Shown: positions 1-8,097, numbered from the stretch's first letter. The stretch: DNA of 64,000 bases from Streptomyces sp. TRM64462 (GCF_013362995.1 NZ_JABWDV010000381.1:1-64000), one strand, 5' to 3'. Made by a program: numbers and translations. Notes: a model not told the origin generated them from the letters alone.

Positions 1-124
1 CGAAGACCTGGTCCGCCGCGGATGTCTGGGAGGCGTCGCGCCGCAGTTCCTCGACCGGCGTACCGCATCCGGCGCAGGCCAGAGCTCCGTTGAGGTGCCG
101 CTGACACTGGTGGCAGTAATCCAT
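1..124 (-). CDS. Small zinc-ribbon protein, N-terminal part (truncated by window edge)
   Basis: The minus strand opens with ATG at 124 and reads MDYCHQCQRHLNGALACAGC and onward without a stop to base 1. Two CxxC pairs (CHQC and CAGC, residues 4-20) form a zinc-ribbon knuckle like that at the N-terminus of several uncharacterised Streptomyces proteins. The rest lies outside the window, so function cannot be given. It is transcribed away from the gene starting at 279. Confidence 0.6.
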   Translation of the reverse strand, partial: MDYCHQCQRHLNGALACAGCGTPVEELRRDASQTSAADQVF

Positions 125-278
125 GGCGCCCGCAGATTATGCGGCGGACCGGCCCCGGAGACTGGAGCACATGTGAGGATCCTGTGCGGAAAGCGCCTTC
201 CCCGGTGTGCCGGTTCGATATTTCAGCACGGAGCGGACAAGGGACGCAGACGGGTGCACGGAGGTACAGGATGGCCGC

Positions 279-896
279 ATGACGCCCGGAGCCCCCGCCG
301 CCCCCGCCGCCCCCTTCGGCCCGCGTGACTTCCAGCTCGTCCTGCTGCGCCGCATGGCCGACCACCAGCCGGCCCTCGTCGACGAGGCCCGCCGCAGCCT
401 GGGCGCCACGGCGGGCGACATGCGCGAGGCGAACCGCCGCTGGCAGGCCATGGTGCGCTCGCCGCGCGCCCGCGGCTCCCTCGCCCGCTACCGCTCGGTG
501 CTGGGCGAGCCCGCGTCACGGAGCCGCCGCACGGTCGGCGACCTGGAATGCGACGTGCTGCGGTGGCGGCTGCCGCTGTGGCCGGACCTCCTCTTCGAGG
601 TGCTGGCGGCGGCCGGGGGCGGCGCGGTGTGGAACGAGTGGCTGGTCCGGGCGCCCGGCGCCCCCGTACCCGCCCTGCGCACCCGGGACGACCTGCGGCC
701 CTGGTCGTGCACCGTCGACGAGGTGGCCCGGGCCTTCCCTCCGGCACGTCCGCTGCAGGGCGACGCCCCGACCCGGTCGCGGCTCGCGATCACACTCCCG
801 GACGGGACGGCGTGCGTCGCGGACTTCACCTGGGGGCTGCTCCAGCGGCTCGTGGACCGCGTGGACCGGCCTCACACCTCGATCGGCACCTCGTGA
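279..896 (+). CDS. Hypothetical protein, about 205 aa
   Basis: I do not recognise this protein. It is Arg/Ala-rich and soluble, with no signal peptide or membrane segment. It has a charged helical N-terminal half (residues 20-70), a Trp-rich middle (LRWRLPLWPDL) and a C-terminal stretch ending TWGLLQRLVDRVDRPH. ATG 279 is preferred. An upstream GGAGGT at 260-265 sits a little far away, and an in-frame start at 207 is also open. Its 3' end overlaps the convergent DUF4242 gene by 25 bp. Codon use is typical for the region, so it is probably a real lineage-specific gene. Confidence 0.6.
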   Translation: MTPGAPAAPAAPFGPRDFQLVLLRRMADHQPALVDEARRSLGATAGDMREANRRWQAMVRSPRARGSLARYRSVLGEPASRSRRTVGDLECDVLRWRLPLWPDLLFEVLAAAGGGAVWNEWLVRAPGAPVPALRTRDDLRPWSCTVDEVARAFPPARPLQGDAPTRSRLAITLPDGTACVADFTWGLLQRLVDRVDRPHTSIGTS

Positions 897-1120
897 ATCT
901 CGTCGGCGCGGTGCCCGGCCTTCTCGTGGACCCGCTGCACGGCGTCGGCCGACGGGCCGGATGAGAGGCAGTACACGACCCCCGCCTCGGGGTCCGCCCA
1001 CGCCCGCTCGAAATGGACTCCCTCCGCCTTCTCATGGGCGAGATCCGCCTGGTGGGCCTCCCGTAGCCGGCCCTCGGTGATGCCCTTCATGTTGTGGTGG
1101 ACATCCATGAACGTGCCCAT
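872..1120 (-). CDS. DUF4242 family small protein (SCO4226-like)
   Basis: The 82-aa product begins MGTFMDVHHNMKGITEGRLR and matches the DUF4242 family, whose S. coelicolor member SCO4226 is known as a small nickel-binding ferredoxin-like-fold protein. The N-terminal FMDVH segment, His9/His10 and the ending DEIHEVPIEV fit the family. Whether this copy binds metal is inferred from the family. The start is set by GGAGGT 8 nt upstream of the ATG. It lies alone between a convergent neighbour and the divergent mbl gene. Confidence 0.75.
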   Translation of the reverse strand: MGTFMDVHHNMKGITEGRLREAHQADLAHEKAEGVHFERAWADPEAGVVYCLSSGPSADAVQRVHEKAGHRADEIHEVPIEV

Positions 1121-1216
1121 GGCAGCACACCTCCGTCCCCCGGTCGTCAGGTCCTCCGGCCGTTCGGCCCTTCGGCCCCTCCCGGTTCCATCGTCCTCCG
1201 GTTCCCCGCGCGCGTC

Positions 1217-1262
1217 GCGCCGGATTCCACGCACACGTAGCGCCGGATTCCACGCGCGCGTA
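1217..1262. repeat. Two tandem 23-bp repeats upstream of mbl
   Basis: The unit starting GCGCCGGATTCCACGC occurs at 1217-1239 and 1240-1262, with two differences. It lies in the 291-bp gap between the divergent DUF4242 and mbl genes, about 150 bp before the mbl start. I see no clear -35/-10 pair in the gap. The repeats could be a protein-binding site or simple slippage. Confidence 0.7.
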
Positions 1263-1411
1263 GCTCCGCAGAACGGGCCCCGCGCCGGGTCGGCGGAGCC
1301 GGACCTCTGGCGCCCCGTCAGCTCCGTACCCCCGAGCGGCGCAGCCCAGCGCGCGCGGGGGCCCGCGCGGCCGCACGATGCAGACACGTACCGCTCCCGG
1401 GAGGATCCGCC

Positions 1412-2455
1412 GTGACCGTCAGTCTTGAGCAGCTGCGCCGCTGCCATGTCGCCGTCGACCTCGGGGCCGCCAGGACCCGGGTCTTCGTCAGAGGGGCGGG
1501 GCTCGTCGTCGACGAACCGAGCGTCGCCGCCGTGAACACCCGTACCGGCGGACTCATCGCGGTCGGCGCGTTCGCCGAGAAGATGACCGGCCGCACCCCC
1601 GACTACATCCGCGTCGTGCGCCCCGTGTCCGGCGGCAGCGTCGTCGACATCGACATGGCCCAGCGGATGCTGCGCAGCCTCCTGGGCGAGAAGCTCCGCC
1701 GCCAGTTGCGCCGCAAGCCCATGCTGCGCGCCGCCGCCTGCACCCCGCACGACAGCGACCCGCTCGCGCAGCGCGCCACCATCGAGACGATGGTCGGCCT
1801 CGGCGCCCGCCGTGTGGAGCTCGTGGACACGCTGATCGCCGCCGCCGTCGGCTGCGGGCTGCCGGTGGCGCAGCCCACCGCGACGATGATCATCGTGTGC
1901 GGTGCGGCCACCACCCAGGTCGCCGTGCTGTCGCTCGGCTCGATCGTCACGGCCGAGCGCATCCCGGTCGGCGGCAACGCCATCGACCACGCGGTCATCC
2001 AGTACCTGCGCCACCAGCACGAGCTGATGCTGCCCAGCCAGTCCGTACGCCCCCTCCAACTGGCCCTGCACGGCAACGGCCTCACCTCCCAGGGGCCGGC
2101 CTCCACCGAGATCCACGGCCGCGACGTGGCGACGGGTCTGGCGCGCTCCGTACTCGTGGACACCGCCGCCGTACGCCAGGCCATCCACACCCCGCTGACC
2201 GCCGTCCTGGACGGCATCGGCAAGGTGCTGCGCGACTGCCCGCCGGACCTGGTCGCGGACCTCGCCGAGCGCGGGATCACGATGGTCGGCGGCAGCGCCC
2301 GCCTCCCGGGCCTGGACCAGATGCTGCGCGACGCCACGGGCATGCCCGTCCGGATCGCCGAACGGCCGGACGTCTGCGCCGTCCTGGGGCTGGGCGAGAT
2401 GATGGAAGGCCGTATCGAACCGCTGACCCTGGACCCGCTGGCCGACGCCGAGTGA
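1412..2455 (+). CDS. mbl: MreB-like actin homologue Mbl
   Basis: This 347-aa protein has the actin/MreB fold. The phosphate-1 loop is VAVDLGAARTRVFV (residues 13-26), the phosphate-2 region is VCGAATTQVAVLSLG (about 166-180), and the C-terminal adenosine motif is MVGGSARLPGLDQML (about 290-304). In Streptomyces, MreB and the separate Mbl work in spore-wall synthesis at sporulating septa. This copy matches the stand-alone Mbl by context, being far from mreCD. The phosphate-2 loop lacks the usual DIGGGTT, so nucleotide hydrolysis may be impaired. GTG start 1412 has GGGAGG 7 nt upstream. A hairpin at 2480 follows the stop. Confidence 0.8.
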   Translation: MTVSLEQLRRCHVAVDLGAARTRVFVRGAGLVVDEPSVAAVNTRTGGLIAVGAFAEKMTGRTPDYIRVVRPVSGGSVVDIDMAQRMLRSLLGEKLRRQLRRKPMLRAAACTPHDSDPLAQRATIETMVGLGARRVELVDTLIAAAVGCGLPVAQPTATMIIVCGAATTQVAVLSLGSIVTAERIPVGGNAIDHAVIQYLRHQHELMLPSQSVRPLQLALHGNGLTSQGPASTEIHGRDVATGLARSVLVDTAAVRQAIHTPLTAVLDGIGKVLRDCPPDLVADLAERGITMVGGSARLPGLDQMLRDATGMPVRIAERPDVCAVLGLGEMMEGRIEPLTLDPLADAE

Positions 2456-2479
2456 GCGGGTGAACCGCATCCCCCCGAT

Positions 2480-2497
2480 GGGCCCCTCAGGGGGCCC
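2480..2497 (+). terminator. Terminator after mbl
   Basis: A GC stem of 7 bp (GGGCCCC / GGGGCCC) with a TCAG loop lies 24 bp after the mbl stop. There is no U-tract, as is common in Streptomyces. Confidence 0.6.
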
Positions 2498-2596
2498 TTC
2501 GCGTATCGCGATCCGCCAAAGCGTACGAAGCTCGCACAGTGGATCGAGTTCGCATGAATCGGTCATGCGGCCGATCGCGATGGAGGAAGGAAACCC

Positions 2597-3130
2597 ATGG
2601 TTCCGAAGGAACTTCGCCGCCCCCGCTCGCCCCAGAGGCTGATCCTCGCGGCCGGTGCGGTGTTCGCCCTGCTCTTCGCCGGATTCCTCGCACCGGCCTC
2701 GACGGCCACAGCCGCCACGTCCGCCGCGTCCGCCGCGGCGGGCGGCGGCGACAAGCACGCCAAGGTGCTGAAGGTCGTCCTCGTACACGAGTACCCGGTC
2801 TTCGGCAGCTTCACCGAGACGGACCCCGGCGACACCGTGCTGCTGGAGGACCCCGCGTTCATGAACGGCACCCTGGTCGGTGACTCGCTCACGCGGATCC
2901 AGTTCCTGGAGGGCGGCAGCTTCCTGCTCGACTGCACCGTACGGCTCACCGACAAGGGCAACCTCGTCTTCGCGGGCGGCGAGGAGGCCTCGAACCTGGA
3001 GACGGCCACGACGTTCGCCGTCACCGGCGGCACGGGCACGTTCAGCGGCACCGGAGGCCACGTCACCATCACGCCCACCGAGCACAACGGCGCCGAGGCC
3101 GCGCTGCTGACGTTCCACCTCAAGCACTGA
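2597..3130 (+). CDS. Secreted allene oxide cyclase-like barrel protein
   Basis: The 177-aa product has a Sec-type signal: charged n-region, hydrophobic core LILAAGAVFALLFAGFLAP, and Ala-rich cleavage area near residues 38-48. The mature part follows the allene-oxide-cyclase/dirigent-like beta-barrel pattern, with YPVFGSFTETDPGDTVLLED, then LEGGSFLLDCTVRLTD, then GTGTFSGTGGHVTITPTE. Bacterial members of this barrel are secreted and mostly of unknown role; no catalytic function should be assumed. GGAGGAAGGAAA precedes the ATG. It appears monocistronic and is followed by a strong hairpin. Confidence 0.75.
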   Translation: MVPKELRRPRSPQRLILAAGAVFALLFAGFLAPASTATAATSAASAAAGGGDKHAKVLKVVLVHEYPVFGSFTETDPGDTVLLEDPAFMNGTLVGDSLTRIQFLEGGSFLLDCTVRLTDKGNLVFAGGEEASNLETATTFAVTGGTGTFSGTGGHVTITPTEHNGAEAALLTFHLKH

Positions 3131-3163
3131 GCCGGACTCAGCCGTACCCGAGCTGTACGAAGA

Positions 3164-3212
3164 GCCACAGGCCCCGGCGGGGCGCAGCGCGCGCCTCGGC
3201 GGGGCCTGTGGC
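3164..3212 (+). terminator. Terminator hairpin
   Basis: A 13-bp stem, GCCACAGGCCCCG with its complement CGGGGCCTGTGGC, begins 33 bp after the barrel-protein stop, with a 23-nt loop. It insulates that gene from matB. Confidence 0.75.
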
Positions 3213-3313
3213 GGCCTGGTGACCGCCCGACGGCCCGCCCGACGCGTTGTCGGTGCGGGCTGCGACCATGGCGGTACAGACCGTGCAGTGCGATGCGAGG
3301 AGGACGACGACCC

Positions 3314-4807
3314 GTGAGTTCCCTCTTTCCGGCCCTCACCGCCGGACCGGACCACGACGACCCACGGCCCGCTCTGCGGTTCGGGGAGCGCGCCCTCACG
3401 TACGGCGAACTCCGCGCCGCCGCGGCCGTCCTGGCCCCGCGTCTGGCCGGCGCCCGGCGGGTCGCCGTGTGGGCCGCGCCGACCGCCGAGACCGCCGTGG
3501 CCGTGGTGACCGCGCTGCTCGCGGGCGTCCCGGCCGTGCCGCTCAACCCGAGGACCGGCGAGCGGGAGCTGACGCACATCGTCACCGACAGCGCACCGGA
3601 CCTGGTGCTCGCGGCACCCGGCGACGCACTCCCGGCGCCCCTCGCCGCGCTCCCCCGCGTCGACGTCACCGCCACCGCGGGCGCGGCGGCCGCACCGGGG
3701 CCTCTGCCCGCCGAACCCGGCCCGGACGCCGCCGCCCTGGTCGTCTACACGTCCGGCACGACCGGCCCGCCCAAGGGCGCCGTCCTGCCCCGCAGGGCCG
3801 TCGCGGCGACGCTCGACGCGCTCGCGGACGCCTGGGCGTGGACGGCGGAGGACGTCCTGGTGCACGCGCTGCCGCTGTTCCACGTCCACGGCCTGGTCCT
3901 GGGCATACTCGGCCCACTGCGCCGGGGCGGCTGCGTCCGGCACCTGGGCAGGTTCTCCACGGACGGCGTACGGCGCGAACTGGCCGCCGGCGGCACCATG
4001 CTGTTCGGCGTCCCGACCATGTACCACCGCATCGCGGAGGCCCTCGACACGGACCCGGAGCTGGCCAAGGCCCTCGCGGGCGCGCGGCTGCTGGTGTCCG
4101 GGTCGGCCGCGCTGCCGCTGCCCGACCACGAACGGATCACGGCGGCGACGGGCCGCCGGGTCGTCGAGCGCTACGGCATGACGGAAACGCTGATGCTGTG
4201 CTCCGTGGGGGTGGACCCCGGTGCCTCCGACAGCGTCCGGCCCGGGGCCGAGCCCGAGCGCCCCGGCTCCGTCGGGCTGCCGCTGCGCGGGGTCGAGCTG
4301 CGGCTGGTCGAGGAGGACGGCACGCCGATCGCCGCGTACGACGGGGAGACGGTCGGCGAGGTGCAGGTGCGCGGCCCGAACCTGTTCACGGAGTACCTGA
4401 ACCGGCCCGACGCGACGGCGGCCGCGTTCGACGGGGACTGGTTCCGCACCGGGGACATGGCCGTCCGGGACGCGGACGGGTCGGTACGGCTCGTGGGGCG
4501 CAAGGCGACGGACCTCATCAAGAGCGGCGGCCACAAGATCGGCGCCGGTGAGATCGAGAACGCGCTCCTCGACCACCCGGCGGTGCGGGAGGCCGCCGTG
4601 ACCGGAGAGCCGGACGCGGACCTGGGCGAGCGGATCGTGGCGTGGGTCGTGCCCGCGGATCCAGGGGCGCCGCCGACGGCGGACGAGCTGGCGGACCACG
4701 TCTCGGCGCAGCTCGCGCCGCACAAGCGGCCGCGTGCCGTCCGCTACCTGGAGGCGCTGCCCCGTAACGACATGGGCAAGGTCATGAAGCGGGCGCTCCA
4801 TGGCTGA
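3314..4807 (+). CDS. matB: Malonyl-CoA/methylmalonyl-CoA synthetase MatB
   Basis: This ANL-family adenylating enzyme (497 aa) activates malonate or methylmalonate with ATP and CoA and can supply polyketide or fatty-acid extender units. It shows the AMP-binding loop VVYTSGTTGPPKGAV (about residues 143-157), GMTETL (about 290), the hinge region GRKATDLIKSGGHKIGAGEI, and the C-terminal lysine motif RNDMGKVMKRAL. The whole protein resembles the characterised S. coelicolor MatB, from memory SCO2444. GTG 3314 is chosen because GGAGG at 3299-3303 precedes it by 10 nt; an in-frame ATG at 3293 would bury that site. It overlaps the next gene by 8 bp (ATGGCTGA), so translation is probably coupled. Confidence 0.92.
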   Translation: MSSLFPALTAGPDHDDPRPALRFGERALTYGELRAAAAVLAPRLAGARRVAVWAAPTAETAVAVVTALLAGVPAVPLNPRTGERELTHIVTDSAPDLVLAAPGDALPAPLAALPRVDVTATAGAAAAPGPLPAEPGPDAAALVVYTSGTTGPPKGAVLPRRAVAATLDALADAWAWTAEDVLVHALPLFHVHGLVLGILGPLRRGGCVRHLGRFSTDGVRRELAAGGTMLFGVPTMYHRIAEALDTDPELAKALAGARLLVSGSAALPLPDHERITAATGRRVVERYGMTETLMLCSVGVDPGASDSVRPGAEPERPGSVGLPLRGVELRLVEEDGTPIAAYDGETVGEVQVRGPNLFTEYLNRPDATAAAFDGDWFRTGDMAVRDADGSVRLVGRKATDLIKSGGHKIGAGEIENALLDHPAVREAAVTGEPDADLGERIVAWVVPADPGAPPTADELADHVSAQLAPHKRPRAVRYLEALPRNDMGKVMKRALHG

Positions 4808-6146
4808 GGCGGCGGCGAGGCTGACGGCCCGCGCGGCGATCGCCCTGGTGGCGGAGTCGTTCACCGAGCACAGGGCGCGCCCGCCGGAGGGCCCGGCGCG
4901 GCCGGACGGCCCGCTGGACTGGGAGGGGTACGGAGCGTCCCGCGCCCGCGCGGCGGAGCGCACCGGCGAGGACGAGTCGGTGGTGTACGGCGAGGCGGAG
5001 GTCGCCGGGGTGCCGTGCGCCGTGCTGGCCTTCGAGTTCGGCTTCCTGGGCGGGTCGCTGGGCCGCAGCACCGGCGACCGGATCTGCGCGGCGTACGGGC
5101 TCGCGCGGGAGCGGCGTGTCCCGCTGGTGTCGCTGGTCGCGACGGGCGGCAGCCGCATGCAGGAGGGCATGGTGGCGCTCACGCAGCTCCAGCGGGTGGC
5201 GCGCGAGTCGGTGCTGCTGCGCGAGGCAGGCGTGCCGCACGTCACGGTGCTTCGGGACCCGGCGACGGGCGGCGGCTGGGCCACGGTGGGCGCGGGCGCC
5301 GACGTCCTGCTGGCGCTGCCGGGGGCGCAGATCGGCTTCGCCGGGTCGCGGGTGCGTCCCGCGGACGCGGACCCGGCGGCGTACACGGCCGAGGGGCAGC
5401 TCGCGGCGGGCCAGGTCGACGCGGTGGTGCCGCCGGGCGAGCTGCGTACGGTGCTGGGGCACTGGCTGACGGCGCTGGCCAGACCGGCGGCGGGGCCGGT
5501 TCCGCCGCCGGACGCGCTGGGCGGCGACGCGCTGCCGGAGACCGGCTGGGACGCGGTGCGGCGGGCCCGGGAGCCGGGGCGGCCGCGCGCGGAGGCGTAC
5601 CTGGACGCGTACTTCGCGCGGCGCCTGCCGCTGACGGGTGACCGGTGCGGCGGTACGGACCCGGGGATGCTGTGCGGCGTCGGGCTCCGGGACGGGTACG
5701 GGGTCGCGTACGTGGCGCAGTGCGGCACGGCGACGCGGCCGGCCGGGTACCGGACGGCGGCGCGTGTGGTGCGGCTCGCGGACCGGCTCGGGCTTCCGGT
5801 GCTGACGCTCGTGGACACGCCGGGCGCGGCGAACGACGCGGAGGCGGAGCGTACGGGCGCGGGCGCGGCCATCGCGGACGTGTTCGCGGCGGTCGCGGGG
5901 GCGCGGGTGCCGGTGACGACGCTGGTCGTGGGCGAGGGCGGCTCGGGCGGTGCCCTGGCGCTGGCCGCGCCGGACAACACATGGGCCACGCCGAACAGTT
6001 ACTTCTCGGTGATCGCCCCGGAGCCGGCGGCGGCGATATTGAAGCGCCCCCAGGACCAGGCGCCCCACACAGCCGACCAGTTGCGGCTGCGGCCGCAGGA
6101 CCTGCTGGACCTCGGACTGGTCAGGGGCATCGTACGAAGGAGCTGA
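4800..6146 (+). CDS. Biotin-dependent-type carboxyltransferase (AccD/AccA-like single chain)
   Basis: This 448-aa protein carries both halves of the acyl-CoA carboxyltransferase crotonase-type fold. The N-terminal half has EFGFLGGSLGRSTGDRI, VATGGSRMQEGM and an ATVGAGADVLLALPGAQIGF stretch. The C-terminal half has LPVLTLVDTPGAANDAEAE and GEGGSGGALALAAPD. These contact CoA and carboxybiotin in known enzymes. It is translationally coupled to matB, and no biotin carboxylase or biotin-carrier gene is adjacent. It may therefore borrow a housekeeping subunit, or act as a malonyl-CoA decarboxylase or transcarboxylase; this is inference. No linker suggests a recent fusion. Confidence 0.8.
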   Translation: MAEAAARLTARAAIALVAESFTEHRARPPEGPARPDGPLDWEGYGASRARAAERTGEDESVVYGEAEVAGVPCAVLAFEFGFLGGSLGRSTGDRICAAYGLARERRVPLVSLVATGGSRMQEGMVALTQLQRVARESVLLREAGVPHVTVLRDPATGGGWATVGAGADVLLALPGAQIGFAGSRVRPADADPAAYTAEGQLAAGQVDAVVPPGELRTVLGHWLTALARPAAGPVPPPDALGGDALPETGWDAVRRAREPGRPRAEAYLDAYFARRLPLTGDRCGGTDPGMLCGVGLRDGYGVAYVAQCGTATRPAGYRTAARVVRLADRLGLPVLTLVDTPGAANDAEAERTGAGAAIADVFAAVAGARVPVTTLVVGEGGSGGALALAAPDNTWATPNSYFSVIAPEPAAAILKRPQDQAPHTADQLRLRPQDLLDLGLVRGIVRRS

Positions 6147-6179
6147 CGCCCCGCCACATCACGTGCCCGTCCGCCGTCG

Positions 6180-6674
6180 TCACTGGTGCTGGTGCGCCAG
6201 GTCGGCGGCGGCGGAGTCCACGGCCGCGTCCAGGGCGGTCGTCAGAGCGTTGAGGCGGCCGCGCAGGTCGCGGATCTCGTCGAGGCTCATCCCGGTGACG
6301 TCCGCCATGCGGCGCGGCAGCCGCTTGGCCCGCTCCCGCAGGGCGGCGCCGTCGGCGGTGAGGCGCACGGTCACCGACCGCTCGTCCTCGGCGCTGCGCC
6401 GCCGCTCGACGTACCCGGCCGCCTCCAGCCGCTTCAGCAGGGGCGAGAGGGTGCCGGAGTCCAGGCGCAGCAGCTCACCGATGCGCTTGACGGGCAGTTC
6501 GCCGTGCTCCCACAGCACCAGCATCACGAGGTACTGCGGATAGGTCAGCGCCAGCTCCTTGAGCACCACCCGGTAGACGCCGTTGAAGGCTCGGGTGGCG
6601 GCGTGCAGCGAGAAGCAGATCTGGTGGTCGAGGCGGAGGAACTCCTCGTCCCGCGGGGTGCCGGGCTTGTCCAT
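6180..6674 (-). CDS. ohrR: OhrR-type MarR family peroxide-sensing repressor
   Basis: The 164-aa MarR-family winged-helix protein contains the OhrR signature near its N-terminus, LRLDHQICFSLHAATRAF, with Cys20 as the expected reactive residue. The recognition helix region SGTLSPLLKRLEAAGYVERR and wing SAEDERSVTVRLT follow. OhrR repressors are inactivated when organic hydroperoxides oxidise the N-terminal Cys. It is divergent from ohr, with a palindromic operator between. There is no Shine-Dalgarno; TAGCCT lies 6 nt before the ATG, which suggests a leaderless transcript. It appears autoregulated through the shared operator. Confidence 0.88.
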   Translation of the reverse strand: MDKPGTPRDEEFLRLDHQICFSLHAATRAFNGVYRVVLKELALTYPQYLVMLVLWEHGELPVKRIGELLRLDSGTLSPLLKRLEAAGYVERRRSAEDERSVTVRLTADGAALRERAKRLPRRMADVTGMSLDEIRDLRGRLNALTTALDAAVDSAAADLAHQHQ

Positions 6675-6710
6675 GCTCCCAGGCTAACGCGGGACGACTG
6701 CGACCGATTG

Positions 6711-6740
6711 AGTTGTGCACAACTGAATTGTGCGCTACAA
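6711..6740. promoter_or_regulatory. Divergent ohrR/ohr operators
   Basis: A perfect 14-bp palindrome AGTTGTGCACAACT (6711-6724) is followed by an imperfect one, TTGTGCGCTACAA (6728-6740). Centre spacing is about 15-16 bp. The position between divergent ohrR and ohr, and the TTGT...ACAA symmetry, fit OhrR operators. Confidence 0.75.
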
Positions 6741-6793
6741 ATAATGTCGGCACCACACACCACACCGCGTGAGACCACACGAAGGACGGACCC

Positions 6794-7210
6794 ATGAACG
6801 CCCTGTACACCGCCGCCGCCACCGCCAACGGGCGCGAGGGCCGCGCCGTCAGCTCCGACGGCCAGATCGACCTGCCGCTCGGCTTCCCGAAGTCCCTCGG
6901 CGGCAACGGCCAGGGCACCAACCCGGAGCAGCTCTTCGCCGCCGGCTACGCGGCCTGCTTCGCCAGCGCGATGGGTGCGATAGGCCGCCAGGAGAAGATC
7001 GACGTCAAGGACGCATCGGTGACCGCCGAGGTCAGCATCGGCAAGGACGAGGCCGACGACGGCTTCCGCCTCGCGGTCGTGATGCGCGTGGAGCTCCCGG
7101 AGCACCTCCAGGGCGAGGCCGGGCGCGAGCTGCTGGAGAAGACCCACGCGTACTGCCCCTACTCCAAGGCGACGCGCGGCAACCTGGACGTGCAGCTCGT
7201 CATCGAGTGA
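6794..7210 (+). CDS. ohr: Organic hydroperoxide resistance protein Ohr
   Basis: This 138-aa OsmC/Ohr-family thiol peroxidase reduces organic hydroperoxides using two conserved cysteines. They are visible as Cys55 in GYAACFASAMG and Cys121 in HAYCPYSKATRGN. Arg19 in NGREGRAVSSDG fits the family's catalytic Arg. Length is normal. It is transcribed divergently from its presumed repressor, has AAGGACGG before the ATG, and ends at a strong hairpin. Confidence 0.93.
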   Translation: MNALYTAAATANGREGRAVSSDGQIDLPLGFPKSLGGNGQGTNPEQLFAAGYAACFASAMGAIGRQEKIDVKDASVTAEVSIGKDEADDGFRLAVVMRVELPEHLQGEAGRELLEKTHAYCPYSKATRGNLDVQLVIE

Positions 7211-7225
7211 CCGTCCCGTACGCGC

Positions 7226-7260
7226 GAGGGGCCCGGACCGTACGAAGGTCCGGGCCCCTC
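7226..7260 (+). terminator. Terminator after ohr
   Basis: A 14-bp perfect stem (GAGGGGCCCGGACC and its complement) with a 7-nt loop starts 16 bp after the ohr stop. Its last base pairs touch the stop codon of the truncated yqhA remnant on the other strand. Confidence 0.85.
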
Positions 7261-7456
7261 ATCCGTACGCGGGGGCGGCGCCGCTCAGACACCAGAGCTC
7301 GTTGAAGAACTTGTAGACGTACACGCCCTGCGCGGCCACGAGGCCGAAGTACAGCGGCGCCTGGAGCCAGCGCGTGGCGAAGAGGGCGTATCCGAGCGTC
7401 GTCATCGGGGACGGCGACGTGGGAGAGGCGGGCGGGACGGAGCGGGACAACAGCAC
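7259..7456 (-). pseudogene. 3'-truncated YqhA/UPF0114 (TIGR00645) membrane protein remnant
   Basis: The 65-codon minus-strand frame contains MTTLGYALFATRWLQAPLYF and then GLVAAQGVYVYKFFNELW. That is the well-conserved first membrane segment of the UPF0114/YqhA family, whose members are about 160 aa. Homology stops abruptly after NELW (near 7284), and the frame ends ten codons later inside the ohr terminator. The 5' side still has GGAGG followed by TTG at 7450, so the start region looks intact while about two thirds of the gene is missing. It is probably non-functional. Confidence 0.7.
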
Positions 7457-7695
7457 CTCCGGCGACGTGGGGATGCGTCATTCTTCTGCGAAGCCGGAGG
7501 AAAATCTGAATTCGGGCCACTCGTTGGGATGAAAAGGACGAAGGGCCGCCGATGGGGTGAAGCGGAGCGACCCGCCGAAGTGGTTCCATGGCTGGATTGC
7601 GACCCCGGATACAGTGAGGGCCCCCACGTTTCCCGTGAGGGCCGTCACACTCGCCTGTCCGCAGGTCAGAAGGTTTCTGCACCTCTGGCGGACGG

Positions 7696-7769
7696 TGGGG
7701 CGGGTGGGACTCGAACCCACGGCCGACGGATTATGAGTCCGCTGCTCTAACCGGCTGAGCTACCGCCCC
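7696..7769 (-). tRNA. tRNA with CAT anticodon (elongator Met or Ile2)
   Basis: A 74-nt cloverleaf reads from 7769: acceptor GGGGCGG pairs with CCGCCCC, the anticodon loop is CTCATAA, and the T-arm is GTGGGTTCGAGTCCCAC. There is no encoded CCA. A CAT anticodon in this loop may be elongator Met or lysidine-modified Ile2; I cannot separate them by eye. It is not initiator-like. Confidence 0.9.
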
Positions 7770-7946
7770 GTGCGGCGCGTCGCGCACATTTGTGCGCGCC
7801 GTCTGCCGCAGCATAGCCGCTCATACGATCTCCTGCTCCGGATGGTCGGCAACGCACACCCTTGAGGACTGCCGATGCCCTCGCGCGGTTCCGGATCAGC
7901 CGGGAAAAACAAAGAGAGGACCCGGGAGGGTCCTCTCTCGTCACCG

Positions 7947-8019
7947 CTCCCCCGGCTGGACTCGAACCAGCAACCCTCCGGTTAACAGCCGAATGCTCTG
8001 CCAATTGAGCTACAGGGGA
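7947..8019 (-). tRNA. tRNA-Asn (GTT), copy 1
   Basis: A 73-nt cloverleaf reads from 8019: TCCCCTG acceptor, anticodon loop CTGTTAA (GTT), T-arm GCTGGTTCGAGTCCAGC, discriminator G. It differs slightly from copy 2 in the anticodon stem, variable loop and T stem. It appears co-transcribed with its neighbour. Confidence 0.95.
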
Positions 8020-8024
8020 TCGCG

Positions 8025-8097
8025 CTCCCCCGACTGGACTCGAACCAGTAACCTGCCGGTTAACAGCCGGCTGCTCTGCCAATTGAGCTACAGGGGA
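8025..8097 (-). tRNA. tRNA-Asn (GTT), copy 2
   Basis: A second 73-nt Asn tRNA reads from 8097, five bases upstream of copy 1. It has the same acceptor and GTT anticodon, with compensating changes in the stems. Confidence 0.95.

Noticed and set aside
872-5989. A 1705-codon open frame on the minus strand
   Set aside because: It is the antisense shadow of mbl, matB and the carboxyltransferase; low-complexity Arg/Ala/Gly composition. Only its last 82 codons, the DUF4242 gene, are real.
7478-7720. 80-codon minus-strand frame beside the tRNA with CAT anticodon
   Set aside because: It runs into the tRNA gene, has no ribosome site and matches nothing I know. The 7457-7695 gap appears to hold no gene.
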